From CAZDCZ01 sp964504155 (GTDB lineage: Bacteria > Bacteroidota > Bacteroidia > Bacteroidales > UBA12077): DNA of 43,930 nt. The notes beneath the pieces were generated by a model that saw only the letters and a program-made list of their open reading frames with translations, was not told the origin of the DNA and searched no databases. Where the stretch lies: assembly GCA_964504155.1 (NCBI GenBank), contig CAZDCZ010000012.1:1-43930 (forward strand), read 5' to 3'. Within the stretch, counting starts at the first letter, position 1. Each line of letters begins with the position of its first letter. Of this stretch, positions 1 to 8,929 are shown one piece after another. Both the position numbers and the translations under genes were made by a program.

Positions 1-17
1 TAACACCACTAAAAAAA

Positions 18-1364
18 TTATTCAATAGCCTTGTCTAATAGTTTATTAGGTAATTCTTTTTTTGTTTTTGCTCCTAGTTTTTTTATGGTTTCTACTCTCG
101 AAATTAAGTTACCTTTTCCGGTCGATAGTTTGTTCATTGAATTGTCGTATGCTTTTTGTGTTGCATTTAACTTATTTCCAATGTCTTCGAGGTCGGTAAT
201 AAAACCTACAAATTTATCGTATAGGTCTCCGCTTTTCTTTGCAATATCGAGTACATTCTGACTTTGATATTCCTGTAGCCACATACTTGCTATCATTTTT
301 AATGCAGCAATAAGGTTAGTAGGGCCAATAAGTAAAATACGCTTGTCGAAAGCAAAATTCCATAATTCGGTATCGCTCTGTATGGCTGTTAAATATGCCG
401 GTTCTATGGGCATAAAAAGCATTACAAAGTCTAATGAATTAATGTCGTAAAGATCTTGGTAGTTCTTGTTACTAAGTTCTTTAATATGATTTTTTACCGA
501 CAGTAAATGATCAGCAAGAGCTTTTTCTTGAACATCTTTTTCTGTTGCCGAAACATAGCGTTCGTATGCTGTTAGCGAAACTTTAGAGTCGACAATTACA
601 TTTCGTTTTCCGGGATATTTAATTACAACATCGGGTTGGTATCTTTTTCCCTCGTTTGACATATATGATTCCTGTACAAAATATTCTCGATTCTTGGCAA
701 GTCCCGATTTCTCGAGAATATTTTCGAGAATTATCTCGCCCCAGTTACCTTGTGTTTTAGCTTCTCCTTTAAGTGCTTTTGTAAGATTTTTGGCGTCGTC
801 GCTGATTTTATGATTCAAATCGGCAAGTTTTTTTACTTCTTCTTTTAACGAAAAACGTTGTTGGGCTTCTTTATCGTATGTTTCGTTTATTTTCTTTTCG
901 AAATCTTTAATTCTTTCGTGTAGTGGGTTTAATATAGTGTCGAGATTTGTTTTGTTTTGTTGAGTGAATTTTCCGGTTTTTTCTTCGAAAATTTCGTTTG
1001 CAAGATTTTTAAATTCTAAACTGAATTTTTTATTTATATCGTCAATTTCTTTTTGGTGTTCGGTAAGTTTATCTTGTAAATTTCTATTCGAAGTATTTGT
1101 TGACGATAATTCTTTCGATAATTCAAGAATTTTATTTGTCTTCTTTTCGGTTTCATTTTTTAGCGAATCGAAATTATAGGAGACAAGTTTTAATTTCTCA
1201 GCGAGAATTAAATTTTCGTTTGAGAGATTGTTTAAATCATTTTTTAGTTTATTCGATTCTTCTTTCGATAATCCTTTAATACTTTCGAAATGAAATTTGC
1301 TTATAAACCAAGCTGCTGCGAATCCCGCAGCAGCACCAATAATAATATATATTAATTCTAACAT
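18..1364 (-). CDS. rmuC: DNA recombination protein RmuC homolog
   Basis: RmuC-family protein of 448 aa. The family has a restriction-endonuclease-like fold and limits inversions and rearrangements in E. coli; its exact reaction is not settled. An N-terminal membrane segment (about residues 3-21, Ala/Gly-rich) is followed by a long Lys/Glu-rich coiled coil (about 25-200). The conserved core then begins with GNWGE near residue 210 and includes QPDVVI and IVDSKVSL, the likely nuclease-like core. Length is normal for the family. The gene follows the BPL_N-type lipoprotein gene on the same strand after a 21-nt gap, so the two may be co-transcribed. Nothing looks damaged. The family call is secure; the cellular role is taken from homologs. 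Confidence 0.93.
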   Translation of the reverse strand: MLELIYIIIGAAAGFAAAWFISKFHFESIKGLSKEESNKLKNDLNNLSNENLILAEKLKLVSYNFDSLKNETEKKTNKILELSKELSSTNTSNRNLQDKLTEHQKEIDDINKKFSLEFKNLANEIFEEKTGKFTQQNKTNLDTILNPLHERIKDFEKKINETYDKEAQQRFSLKEEVKKLADLNHKISDDAKNLTKALKGEAKTQGNWGEIILENILEKSGLAKNREYFVQESYMSNEGKRYQPDVVIKYPGKRNVIVDSKVSLTAYERYVSATEKDVQEKALADHLLSVKNHIKELSNKNYQDLYDINSLDFVMLFMPIEPAYLTAIQSDTELWNFAFDKRILLIGPTNLIAALKMIASMWLQEYQSQNVLDIAKKSGDLYDKFVGFITDLEDIGNKLNATQKAYDNSMNKLSTGKGNLISRVETIKKLGAKTKKELPNKLLDKAIE

Positions 1365-1385
1365 GTGATATTTAATATTTTGAAA

Positions 1386-2570
1386 TTAATTAGTAAAAGC
1401 TTCAAGTATAGCTTCGTATTCTTTAAGTTTAATAAGAGTGGCTTTGTTCTTTTCTGCAAGTATTGCCGATTTTATTTCGGGTAATGCAAATGTAATTTCA
1501 TTGTCGGCAAGATATTTTGCAGCACGTTCTCGAACTTTTGCATTATTATCGCGTAACAAACCGGGAATCCATTTTTTCCCCGACCAAGCTCTCATTTCTT
1601 CTAATTTATTTATTGCTTCTATTTGTAGTTTGTTATCTTCATCGAAAAGTTGATAAAATAATTTGTCTATTTCTTTTTCTGTATTTGAATCATTTAAAAT
1701 TTCTTTATTAAACAGGTTAGGTCGTATAATATTTCCTTCGTACGAAATAAGATCTTTGTTAGCAGCCCATCGTACCATTCTTGGCACTATCCATCGCATG
1801 CCCGGAGTAGCTTCGGGATGAGCTACCGAAACAAATACTTTTCCATTGCCCATTTTTGTGTTAATAAAAAATGGTTTCCCCGGTGTAATACCTTTTGTTG
1901 CATTGTTTTTTTGATAAATATCGCTAACAAAAGTGGCAAGTACATTGTATTTATTTTTAGCATCTTTTGCAGGAGCTAATATTGGACCTTCGTAATACTC
2001 AATAAAAACATGTTCAAGTCCTATTAATTCGGGGAATATATCTTTTCCTTGTTCTGTTAATTCAAATTCGGCAAGTCCATTACCTCTATTGTAATGTTCT
2101 CTGTCTATAACTTCTGCTCCCGATAATCCCATAGATGGATAGTTCGGGGTGTTCGATAATAAATATCCTCCTGCACATATTCCAACTATACCCATACCTT
2201 TTTTTATTACAGCTTCTTTAACAATCTCAACAGCTTGTTCTCCAAGGTTTAACATGCTTTGACTTCCGCTGCCTCCCGGGAAAAGCATAACATCAATATT
2301 TTCAAGCTTCGATCGAATAATGTCCGAGGCAGTAATTGTAACTGAAACAATACCATTGTCTATTTTTAAGGCTTCTACAGCTTCTTTTACACAGGTTGGA
2401 GAAGTCCCATTGCCTTTGAAAACACCTACAGCAATTGTTTCTTTTGTTTGGGCAAGTTTTTTTATATTTGTTTCGTTGTTAATATCATGACTTTCGTTTT
2501 TGCAACTATTTGTTAGGTTAAAACTAGTAATAAGAATTAGGGTAAGTAGAATAGAATTAATTTTTTTCAT
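1386..2570 (-). CDS. Lipoprotein with DJ-1/PfpI (BPL_N-type) domain and C-terminal HEAT-like tail
   Basis: A 394-aa predicted lipoprotein. The signal peptide ends in a lipobox with Cys23 (NLTNSC), so it should be anchored in the periplasm or outer membrane. Residues of about 45-280 resemble the class I glutamine-amidotransferase-like fold found at the N-terminus of biotin-protein ligases (BPL_N). The nucleophile-elbow motif GICAGG is visible, as are the MLFPGGSGS loop and an AHPE segment. Residues of about 300-390 look like helical HEAT-type repeats (for example NNAKVRERAAKYLAD). No ligase domain is present, so a role in biotin transfer is unlikely. The substrate is unknown. It could act as an amidotransferase-like hydrolase or simply as a binding domain. 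It lies 21 nt upstream of rmuC on the same strand. Confidence 0.75.
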   Translation of the reverse strand: MKKINSILLTLILITSFNLTNSCKNESHDINNETNIKKLAQTKETIAVGVFKGNGTSPTCVKEAVEALKIDNGIVSVTITASDIIRSKLENIDVMLFPGGSGSQSMLNLGEQAVEIVKEAVIKKGMGIVGICAGGYLLSNTPNYPSMGLSGAEVIDREHYNRGNGLAEFELTEQGKDIFPELIGLEHVFIEYYEGPILAPAKDAKNKYNVLATFVSDIYQKNNATKGITPGKPFFINTKMGNGKVFVSVAHPEATPGMRWIVPRMVRWAANKDLISYEGNIIRPNLFNKEILNDSNTEKEIDKLFYQLFDEDNKLQIEAINKLEEMRAWSGKKWIPGLLRDNNAKVRERAAKYLADNEITFALPEIKSAILAEKNKATLIKLKEYEAILEAFTN

Positions 2571-2639
2571 GAAGTTGGGAATTATTTAAGTAATAACATA
2601 CGAATTTAGTTTAATTTTTTTTTTTATGCAAGAATGATT

Positions 2640-3158
2640 TTATTGAATATTTAGTTTTCTTGATTTCGATAAATTAACAACTTCTTGCATTATTTCGTTT
2701 GGAATGGTTAAACATAAATTATATTGTTTAATTTTCCATATTTTTTCTGTTTTTTCAAGAACTCCTGAACCTCTGCATATTCCCATATTGGTTTTAAGTA
2801 ATTCATCGAACCATACAATATTATTAGTAATATTAGAAAAGTACCAATGTCGACTTATTGGAGTAAATGCCCATGCTGTGTCTTTCGAGAAATATGGTTC
2901 CGCCCATTCTTGTAATTCTTTGCTAGTCCATAATTCAGACGAATCTGTTCCTAGATAAATACCATTAGCATCCATCATGCCGAAGAAAATATCTTCGTTG
3001 GCTGTTGCTGCTGCATGATGCCATTTATTCATAAAAGAGTCGAGCTCAGAAATAGAAGTTTTCTTATTATTGTTGGTGCATGATGATATTGTAAACAGAA
3101 ATATTGCATAAAGCAAATACTTTGATATTTGTTTTAATTTATTATTTGTAAATATCAT
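2640..3158 (-). CDS. SnoaL/NTF2-like lipoprotein
   Basis: A 172-aa protein with a lipoprotein signal peptide and lipobox Cys27 (TISSC). The rest fits a SnoaL_3/NTF2-like cone-shaped domain: a helix with DSFMNKWHHAAATAN, then DANGIYLGTD, SKELQEWAEPYF and a C-terminal strand pair with KIWKIKQYNLCLTIPN. In this family the domain is often a small-ligand pocket or a simple hydrolase or isomerase fold; no catalytic residues can be assigned here. It is followed on the same strand by the DJ-1/BPL_N-type lipoprotein gene after a gap of about 70 nt. The function is unknown, and the fold assignment is by pattern only. Confidence 0.7.
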   Translation of the reverse strand: MIFTNNKLKQISKYLLYAIFLFTISSCTNNNKKTSISELDSFMNKWHHAAATANEDIFFGMMDANGIYLGTDSSELWTSKELQEWAEPYFSKDTAWAFTPISRHWYFSNITNNIVWFDELLKTNMGICRGSGVLEKTEKIWKIKQYNLCLTIPNEIMQEVVNLSKSRKLNIQ

Positions 3159-3365
3159 AGTTATTTTATTTTTTGATAAGTAAATCTGTATTTTTCTGCT
3201 TTGATAAATATAATTATTTTTTTATATTTTAACTATTTATACTCATGCGATTTGTTAAATTTTAGAATTGAAAATATATTAAATCCATATATCTACAAAA
3301 TAGATGTTATATAATTTGTAATGAATTTATTTCAATTCATATAATATCGAAAACAAACAATTTTT

Positions 3366-3373
3366 TAACTTTG
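3366..3373 (+). promoter_or_regulatory. Candidate -7 box for the yjjG-type gene
   Basis: TAACTTTG matches the Bacteroidota housekeeping -7 consensus TAnnTTTG and lies 46 nt before the GTG start. No good -33 TTTG is seen at the usual spacing, so support is partial. Confidence 0.45.
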
Positions 3374-3419
3374 TCCGATTGTCATTTTAGATGTAATTAA
3401 ATTAGAAAACATAAAAATA

Positions 3420-4112
3420 GTGAAGCAATATAAAAATATATATTTCGATTTAGATCGTACTTTATGGGATTTTGAAAGTAACTCGAAGGATACTTTTATT
3501 GATATTTTTGATAAATATAATTTAGTTGATATTTTTGGTGATTTTGATATTTTTTTAAATACTTACAAAAAACATAATGACAGATTGTGGAAGCTTTATA
3601 GAGTAGGGCAGATTAAGAAAGCGCTGTTGCGATATAAAAGATTTTCGTTAACATTAGAAGAGTTTGGAATAAAGAATGATGATTTAGCTCAAAAAATTGC
3701 TAAAGATTATATTTCGATTAGTCCTACGAAAAAGAAATTATTTCCCGGGGCTCACGAAACATTGAGATATTTGAATACTAAATATAATCTTTATATTATA
3801 ACTAATGGCTTTAACGAAGTCCAATTTATAAAGATGAAAAATTCTGATTTAGATCAATATTTCGATAAAGTTTTTACATCAGAAAATGCAGGAGCTCAAA
3901 AACCAAATAAAAAAATATTTGAATTTGCTTTAAATTCGGTAAATGCTAAAAAGAACGAGAGTATTATGATTGGTGATGATTTGGAAGGAGATATTCGAGG
4001 GGCAAGAAATTATGGATTAGATCAGGTGTTTTTTAATTCTGTTAGATACGAGCATAACGAAGATATTACCTACGAAGTAAATTCGTTAAAAGAACTGCTA
4101 AAAATTCTTTAG
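3420..4112 (+). CDS. yjjG: YjjG-family noncanonical pyrimidine nucleotidase (HAD superfamily)
   Basis: A 230-aa HAD phosphatase of the YjjG/YfnB group, which dephosphorylates pyrimidine nucleoside monophosphates and helps clear noncanonical nucleotides. All four HAD motifs are visible: I, FDLDRT with nucleophile Asp10 and Asp12; II, ITNG; III, the Lys in QKPNKK; IV, GDDLEGD near residues 185-191. The helical cap between motifs I and II is typical of the subfamily. The start is GTG, directly after an AT-rich leader, and there is no better upstream start. It converges on dnaB, with 12 nt between the two stop codons. YjjG is the best match; a close HAD relative of different substrate range is the alternative. 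Confidence 0.85.
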   Translation: MKQYKNIYFDLDRTLWDFESNSKDTFIDIFDKYNLVDIFGDFDIFLNTYKKHNDRLWKLYRVGQIKKALLRYKRFSLTLEEFGIKNDDLAQKIAKDYISISPTKKKLFPGAHETLRYLNTKYNLYIITNGFNEVQFIKMKNSDLDQYFDKVFTSENAGAQKPNKKIFEFALNSVNAKKNESIMIGDDLEGDIRGARNYGLDQVFFNSVRYEHNEDITYEVNSLKELLKIL

Positions 4113-4117
4113 AAACC

Positions 4118-4139
4118 GATGATGCTAAAATGCATCATC
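4118..4139. terminator. Small hairpin between convergent yjjG and dnaB ends
   Basis: GATGATGC and GCATCATC form a perfect 8-bp stem around a 6-nt loop. It overlaps the last codons of dnaB and follows the yjjG stop. Neither side has a strong T-run, so it is at best a weak two-way terminator or mRNA 3' end. Confidence 0.4.
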
Positions 4140-5645
4140 AGTTGAAGGTTGCATATTGTCGAAATCTGTATTGCTATTAGTGTTATCAAGCGACGAGTTT
4201 GAATTATAATCGTCTTCATTCATCTTAGAAGAGAAAGTGGGAAATTCATCAATAGAATCATCTGGCATATCTTCAAATTTTGCTAATTTATCTCTAAATC
4301 GAAGATTAATATCGGCTAATGCTCCATTTCTGTGTTTAGCAATAATAAGCTCGGCTATTCCTTGAGTAGAATTTCCGTCGTCGTCTTCTAAAATACCATA
4401 CTTCTCGGGACGATGTATAAAGAGCACCATATCGGCATCTTGTTCAATAGCACCAGATTCTCGTAAGTCTGATAGTTGTGGACGCTTCGAGCCTGAACGC
4501 AATTCAACAGAACGATTAAGTTGCGATAAAGCAATTATTGGAACATCTAATTCTTTTGATATTCCTTTTAGCGATCGAGATATTGTGCTTACTTCTTGCT
4601 CTCTATTACCTTTTGTTTCAGGAGGCCCTGTCATTAACTGAAGGTAATCAATAATTATTATATCAATATCGTATTGGCTTTTTAATCTTCGACATTTTGC
4701 ACGTAATTCAAAAACAGATATTCCCGGAGTATCATCGATAAATATTGAAGCTTCAACAAGATTTTTAATTTTTGATTCTAATTGTGTCCATTCATGCTTT
4801 TCAAGATTTCCATTACGTATTTTTTCCGAAGGTAACTCTGTTTCGCTTACTATTAAACGTTTAACAATTTGCACCGATGACATTTCAAGCGAAAATATTG
4901 CAACTGACTGATTGTGTAGAACAGCCATGTTTCTAGTCATAGATAGTACAAACGCTGTTTTTCCCATCGAAGGTCGTGCTGCAATAATAACAAGGTCGGA
5001 TTTTTGCCAACCCGAAGTTACTCTGTCGAGTTTTGTATATCCCGAAGGTACACCACTTAATCCATCTTCGCGTTTCGAAGCTTCTTCAATTTGGTTTAAA
5101 GCTTCTTTTATTACTGTATTAATTTTCGATGTTTCCTTTTTTATATTTCCTTCGGCAACTTTAAATAATTCCGATTCAGAAAAATCTACTAAATCATTTA
5201 CATCTATAGAATCGTCAAAAGCTTTTTCTTGAATTTCTGTCGATACTCGTATTAATTCGCGTTGAATATATTTTTGGGCAATTATTCGGGCATGATATTC
5301 AATATGTGCCGATGATGCTACTTTACTTGTTAATTGTGTAATGTAGAATGGACCTCCAACTTTATCAAGCTGTTCTCTTTTGCGCAATTCCTCGGTAACT
5401 GTTAAAATATCAATTGGTTGTAGTTCTTGCGAAAGATGGATAACAGCTTTAAATATTTCTTGATGACTTTCTTTATAAAAACTATCAGCAGAAATAATAT
5501 CCATTACTGCTATAATAGCGTTTTTTTCTAATAATATTGCACCTAATACTGCCTCTTCTAAATCTAAGGCTTGTGGTGGTATTTTACCATATTCGTTAGT
5601 CGAAATAGATTTCTTTGGTTTATATTGTTTGTTATTTTCTGACAT
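4125..5645 (-). CDS. dnaB: Replicative DNA helicase DnaB
   Basis: A 506-aa DnaB, the hexameric 5'-3' helicase of the replication fork. The N-terminal DnaB_N domain (about residues 18-125) carries PQALDLEEAVLGAIL. A linker follows, then the RecA-like DnaB_C domain with Walker A ARPSMGKT (223-230), Walker B IIIIDYLQL, and the LRESGAIEQDADMV and KHRNG motifs. The C-terminal 40 residues are a Ser/Asn/Asp-rich tail of low complexity. Length is normal and there is no intein. It is encoded opposite to its neighbours, with a 302-bp divergent promoter region shared with ispE. Confidence 0.97.
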   Translation of the reverse strand: MSENNKQYKPKKSISTNEYGKIPPQALDLEEAVLGAILLEKNAIIAVMDIISADSFYKESHQEIFKAVIHLSQELQPIDILTVTEELRKREQLDKVGGPFYITQLTSKVASSAHIEYHARIIAQKYIQRELIRVSTEIQEKAFDDSIDVNDLVDFSESELFKVAEGNIKKETSKINTVIKEALNQIEEASKREDGLSGVPSGYTKLDRVTSGWQKSDLVIIAARPSMGKTAFVLSMTRNMAVLHNQSVAIFSLEMSSVQIVKRLIVSETELPSEKIRNGNLEKHEWTQLESKIKNLVEASIFIDDTPGISVFELRAKCRRLKSQYDIDIIIIDYLQLMTGPPETKGNREQEVSTISRSLKGISKELDVPIIALSQLNRSVELRSGSKRPQLSDLRESGAIEQDADMVLFIHRPEKYGILEDDDGNSTQGIAELIIAKHRNGALADINLRFRDKLAKFEDMPDDSIDEFPTFSSKMNEDDYNSNSSLDNTNSNTDFDNMQPSTDDAF

Positions 5646-5673
5646 ATTAGTAATATTATTTTTTGAGGGACAA

Positions 5674-5681
5674 CAAAGATA
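5674..5681 (-). promoter_or_regulatory. Candidate dnaB -7 box
   Basis: Reads TATCTTTG on the minus strand, an exact TAnnTTTG match. It would give a leader of roughly 20 nt before the dnaB ATG. No clear -33 element. Confidence 0.45.
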
Positions 5682-5916
5682 ATAATTGAATTATCTTTTT
5701 TGCTAGTATTGAAAAAATCTTTTTAAACATATTATTACAATAGTTATTAACATTTGTTGAAATAGAACTATGTTTTAGATTCCTTAAGTATTTGCTGTTA
5801 TCGATAAGTTTTTTGTTACGAGAAAAATTTATTGCTAATAAAATATATTTTAATTTATTTCAAATAATAACAGTCGTTTTTTGTTGTTATACAGTTATAA
5901 TTTTATAATTTGGAGC

Positions 5917-5924
5917 TAATTTTG
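5917..5924 (+). promoter_or_regulatory. Candidate ispE -7 box
   Basis: TAATTTTG matches TAnnTTTG and ends 23 nt before the ATG of ispE. The -33 element is not recognisable. Confidence 0.42.
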
Positions 5925-5947
5925 TAAAAAATATTAAATGCTTTTAT

Positions 5948-6760
5948 ATGATTTGTTTCCCGAATGCAAAAATTAATATTGGATTAAATATCACAGAAAA
6001 AAGAACAGATGGATTTCATAATATCGAAACAATTTTTTATCCTGTTCAATTAAATGATGTTATTGAGATTCGTAAGAGTGATAAAATGACCTATGAGAAT
6101 TCCGGTTTATTAGTTGATGGAGGAAATGGGGATAAGAATATAATATTAAAAGCTTATAATTTACTTAGTTCCGATTTTGAATTGCAGCCTGTTAATGTGC
6201 ATTTGCATAAGATAATACCATTTGGTGCCGGTTTAGGCGGAGGTTCTTCCGATGGAGTTTTTGCTCTTAAGTTGTTCAATAGTTTATTTAATTTATCGCT
6301 GTCGGAAGAAAAACTATACGATTATTCTAAGAAGCTTGGCAGCGATTGTTCTTTTTTTATTGCTAACAAACCTTGCTTTGCCAGTGGTAAAGGCGATAAA
6401 TTAGTTTCTGTAGAAATTAATTTAAGCAATTATTATCTTGTTATTGTTCATCCGGGAATAATGGTCGAAACAGCAAAAGCGTATTCTCAAATTACTCCTT
6501 GTAAGATTACAAAATCTTTAAAGGAATTAATAAATATGCCAATTTCATTATGGAAAAATATTATTAGTAACGATTTTGAGAGTATTGTTTTTAAGAAGCA
6601 TCCCGAGATAAAAAGTATTAAAGATAAATTGTATTCAGAAGGAGCATTATATGCATCTATGTCGGGAAGTGGGTCTTCGGTTTTTGGAATATTTGAGACT
6701 AATAAAAAACCCGAAATTAGCTTTCCTAAATATTTTGTATGGATTAGTAAAATGCAATAA
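5948..6760 (+). CDS. ispE: 4-diphosphocytidyl-2-C-methyl-D-erythritol kinase
   Basis: A 270-aa GHMP kinase of the non-mevalonate (MEP) isoprenoid pathway. It phosphorylates CDP-methylerythritol at the 2-hydroxyl using ATP. The N-terminal FPNAKINIGL, RTDGFHNIET, the ATP-binding PFGAGLGGGSSD (about 91-102), GSDCSFF and the C-terminal MSGSGSSVFG are all classical IspE motifs. Length is slightly short but usual for the phylum. The start gives the expected N-terminus a few residues before the AKIN motif. It is a single gene between dnaB (divergent) and the biotin carrier gene (convergent), closed by a strong bidirectional hairpin. Confidence 0.95.
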   Translation: MICFPNAKINIGLNITEKRTDGFHNIETIFYPVQLNDVIEIRKSDKMTYENSGLLVDGGNGDKNIILKAYNLLSSDFELQPVNVHLHKIIPFGAGLGGGSSDGVFALKLFNSLFNLSLSEEKLYDYSKKLGSDCSFFIANKPCFASGKGDKLVSVEINLSNYYLVIVHPGIMVETAKAYSQITPCKITKSLKELINMPISLWKNIISNDFESIVFKKHPEIKSIKDKLYSEGALYASMSGSGSSVFGIFETNKKPEISFPKYFVWISKMQ

Positions 6761-6764
6761 TAAA

Positions 6765-6798
6765 AAAAGTAAGGTCTGATAATTCAGACCTTACTTTT
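6765..6798. terminator. Bidirectional rho-independent terminator
   Basis: A perfect 15-bp inverted repeat (AAAAGTAAGGTCTGA and its complement) with a 4-nt TAAT loop. A-run and T-run flanks make it work in either direction. It separates the convergent ispE and biotin carrier genes. Confidence 0.9.
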
Positions 6799-6804
6799 AA
6801 GATA

Positions 6805-7140
6805 TTATTCTAATTCTAACATTAGAAATCTTTTTGGTATCTTCTGATTTTTTACAGCGTAAATCTTTTTTACTATTCCGTCTTTAGCGAAAATAATTTT
6901 GTTTTTCATTTTCATAGATTCCAAAGTAAACATTTGGTCACCTGCTGAAACTTTATCACCTTCTTTAACGCATATTTTTAGAATAGTTCCTGGAATAGCA
7001 GAGTAATATTTTCTATCGTCTGCTTGTTCCCATTTTACTCTATTTTTAAATTTTTCTGTAAAAAAAGTCTTGTATTTAGTTCCTTCAATTAATAAAGAAT
7101 TGAAACGAGACTTTTTTATATCTTTCTGATCTTTTATCAT
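6805..7140 (-). CDS. Biotin carboxyl carrier subunit of an acyl-CoA carboxylase/decarboxylase
   Basis: A 111-aa protein made almost entirely of a biotinyl-lipoyl domain. The biotin-attachment motif ESMKM is present, with Lys77 as the modified residue, followed by the second hairpin KNKIIFAKDGIVKKI. The N-terminal 40 residues are basic and lack the long Pro/Ala linker of AccB. It lies 11 nt after the carboxyltransferase gene on the same strand, so the two make one operon: the carrier brings carboxybiotin to the carboxyltransferase. No biotin carboxylase gene is nearby. The partner reaction is probably propionyl-CoA carboxylation or methylmalonyl-CoA decarboxylation. Confidence 0.88.
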   Translation of the reverse strand: MIKDQKDIKKSRFNSLLIEGTKYKTFFTEKFKNRVKWEQADDRKYYSAIPGTILKICVKEGDKVSAGDQMFTLESMKMKNKIIFAKDGIVKKIYAVKNQKIPKRFLMLELE

Positions 7141-7151
7141 AATAAATAATT

Positions 7152-8696
7152 TTAAAATGGAGGAATTCCATGTTTCTTTTTAGGTCTAGGATCTACTTTG
7201 TTTCTAGAAACTTCAATAGCATGAACTAAAAGTTTACGTGTTTCTTCAGGTTCAATTACTGAATCGACATAGCCTTTAGCGGCAGCAACATATGGATTGG
7301 CAAATTTTTCTTTGTATTCTTTAACTTTTTGTTTGCGCATTTTTTCAGAATCTTCAGCTTCTGCAATTTCTTTTCTGAAAATAATATTTGCTGCTCCTTC
7401 AGGTCCCATAACTGCAATTTCTGCTCCCGGCCATGCAAATACGAAATCGGCATTTAAGTGTCGTGAGTTCATTGCTATATAACCTCCACCATAAGCTTTA
7501 CGAAGAATAACTGTAATTTTTGGAATACTTGCTTCGCTATATGCATAAAGTATTTTAGCACCATGTCGAATAACTCCTGCATGTTCTTGGTCAACTCCAG
7601 GTAAATAACCTGGTAAATCAACTAATGTTACAATAGGAATATTAAAAGCATCACAGTATCTAATAAATCTTGCTGCTTTGTCTGATGAATCTACATCGAG
7701 AACTCCGGCAAGATATAGAGGTTGATTACCAACGAATCCGATAGTTTCTCCGTTTATACGACCAAAGCCAATAACAATATTTTTAGCCCATTCTGATTGA
7801 ATTTCTAAGAATTCAGACGAGTCTGCAATTCCTTTTATTACATCTCTAATATCGTATGGTTCTTTTGGATTTCCGGGAACAATGTCAGCAATATTGAATT
7901 CCGACAATGGTTCTTTAGGCTCCATTGGACGAGCTTTCTGTCCGTTATTCCAAGGAATATACTTCACAAGCTCTTTTATTTGAGCAAAACATTCAACTTC
8001 GCTTTTGGCAAAGAAGTGAGCATTTCCTGTTATTTCACTATGTACTCTTGCTCCACCAAGCTCTTCCATAGAGATCTCTTCTCCAAGAACTGTTTTGATA
8101 ACTTCAGGACCAGTGATAAACATTTTAGAAATCTTATCAACAACAAAAACATAATCGGTAAGAGCCGGAGAATATACTGCTCCACCGGCACACGGACCAA
8201 GTATTACAGATATTTGAGGAATTACCCCCGATGCTAAGGTGTTTCTATAGAATATTTCACCATATCCGGCTAATGAATTTACTCCTTCTTGGATACGTGC
8301 TCCACCTGAGTCGTTTACTCCGATTATTGGAACTCTCATTTTCATTGCATGATCCATGATTTTTGTAATCTTTCGGGCGTGCATTAAACCTAGAGAACCA
8401 CCGGCAACGGTGAAATCTTGAGCATAAATACATATTGGAGCACCAAATATGGTACCTGTACCAATTATTACACCATCACCATGAAGAGTTTTTTTATCCA
8501 TGTTAAAATCACGTGCTTCGTGCTCGACAAATAAATCATATTCGTGAAATGAATCTTCATCTAATAATGTGATAATTCTTTCCCGAGCAGTCATTTTACC
8601 CATGGCTGTTTGTTTCTCTATGGCTTTGTCGCCTCCACCTTTGAGAACTTTTTCTCGCTTCTTTTGTAATTCAAGAATCTTTCGTTTTAAGGACAT
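7152..8696 (-). CDS. Acyl-CoA carboxyltransferase, PccB/MmdA type
   Basis: A 514-aa biotin-dependent carboxyltransferase with the two crotonase-like halves in one chain. The N-half has MGKMTARERI, GVNDSGGARIQEGV and the acyl-CoA site GPCAGGAVYSPALTD. The C-half has VGNQPLYLAGVLDVDSSDKA, LVDLPGYLPG, RKAYGGGYIAM and AWPGAEIAVMGPEGA. This pattern and length are typical of propionyl-CoA carboxylase beta chains and of the alpha chain of sodium-pumping methylmalonyl-CoA decarboxylase. The two cannot be told apart from this gene alone, and the membrane beta subunit is not next door. It is the first gene of an operon with the biotin carrier; upstream is a 233-bp AT-rich gap. Confidence 0.92.
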   Translation of the reverse strand: MSLKRKILELQKKREKVLKGGGDKAIEKQTAMGKMTARERIITLLDEDSFHEYDLFVEHEARDFNMDKKTLHGDGVIIGTGTIFGAPICIYAQDFTVAGGSLGLMHARKITKIMDHAMKMRVPIIGVNDSGGARIQEGVNSLAGYGEIFYRNTLASGVIPQISVILGPCAGGAVYSPALTDYVFVVDKISKMFITGPEVIKTVLGEEISMEELGGARVHSEITGNAHFFAKSEVECFAQIKELVKYIPWNNGQKARPMEPKEPLSEFNIADIVPGNPKEPYDIRDVIKGIADSSEFLEIQSEWAKNIVIGFGRINGETIGFVGNQPLYLAGVLDVDSSDKAARFIRYCDAFNIPIVTLVDLPGYLPGVDQEHAGVIRHGAKILYAYSEASIPKITVILRKAYGGGYIAMNSRHLNADFVFAWPGAEIAVMGPEGAANIIFRKEIAEAEDSEKMRKQKVKEYKEKFANPYVAAAKGYVDSVIEPEETRKLLVHAIEVSRNKVDPRPKKKHGIPPF

Positions 8697-8929
8697 ATCA
8701 TGTACTTTTAGTTAATATTATACTTATGAAATTGCATAAGTATTCTGCATAATATTATATGCAACATTACGAAATCATATTTATTTAAAAAAGAAAAGAA
8801 ATGAATTTTATTTACTCTCTAAATGTAATTTATTGATAAATAGTATTGTAGTGAATTTATTTTGAATAATATTATTTGAAAAGAAGATAATATTGTATGC
8901 AATTTTGTAATCATCTCTTATATAGTTAA

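Larger units (their letters stand above)
5646..5947. other. Divergent dnaB/ispE intergenic region
   Basis: A 302-bp AT-rich gap without a convincing reading frame. It holds a candidate minus-strand -7 box (CAAAGATA at 5674-5681, read TATCTTTG) 29-36 nt before dnaB, and a plus-strand TAATTTTG box (5917-5924) about 24 nt before ispE. No DnaA-box cluster or other structure was seen. Confidence 0.6.

Noticed and set aside
8732..8764. TTGCATA/TATGCAA inverted repeat upstream of the carboxyltransferase gene
   Set aside because: Seven-base arms in AT-rich DNA with no linked regulator; likely chance.
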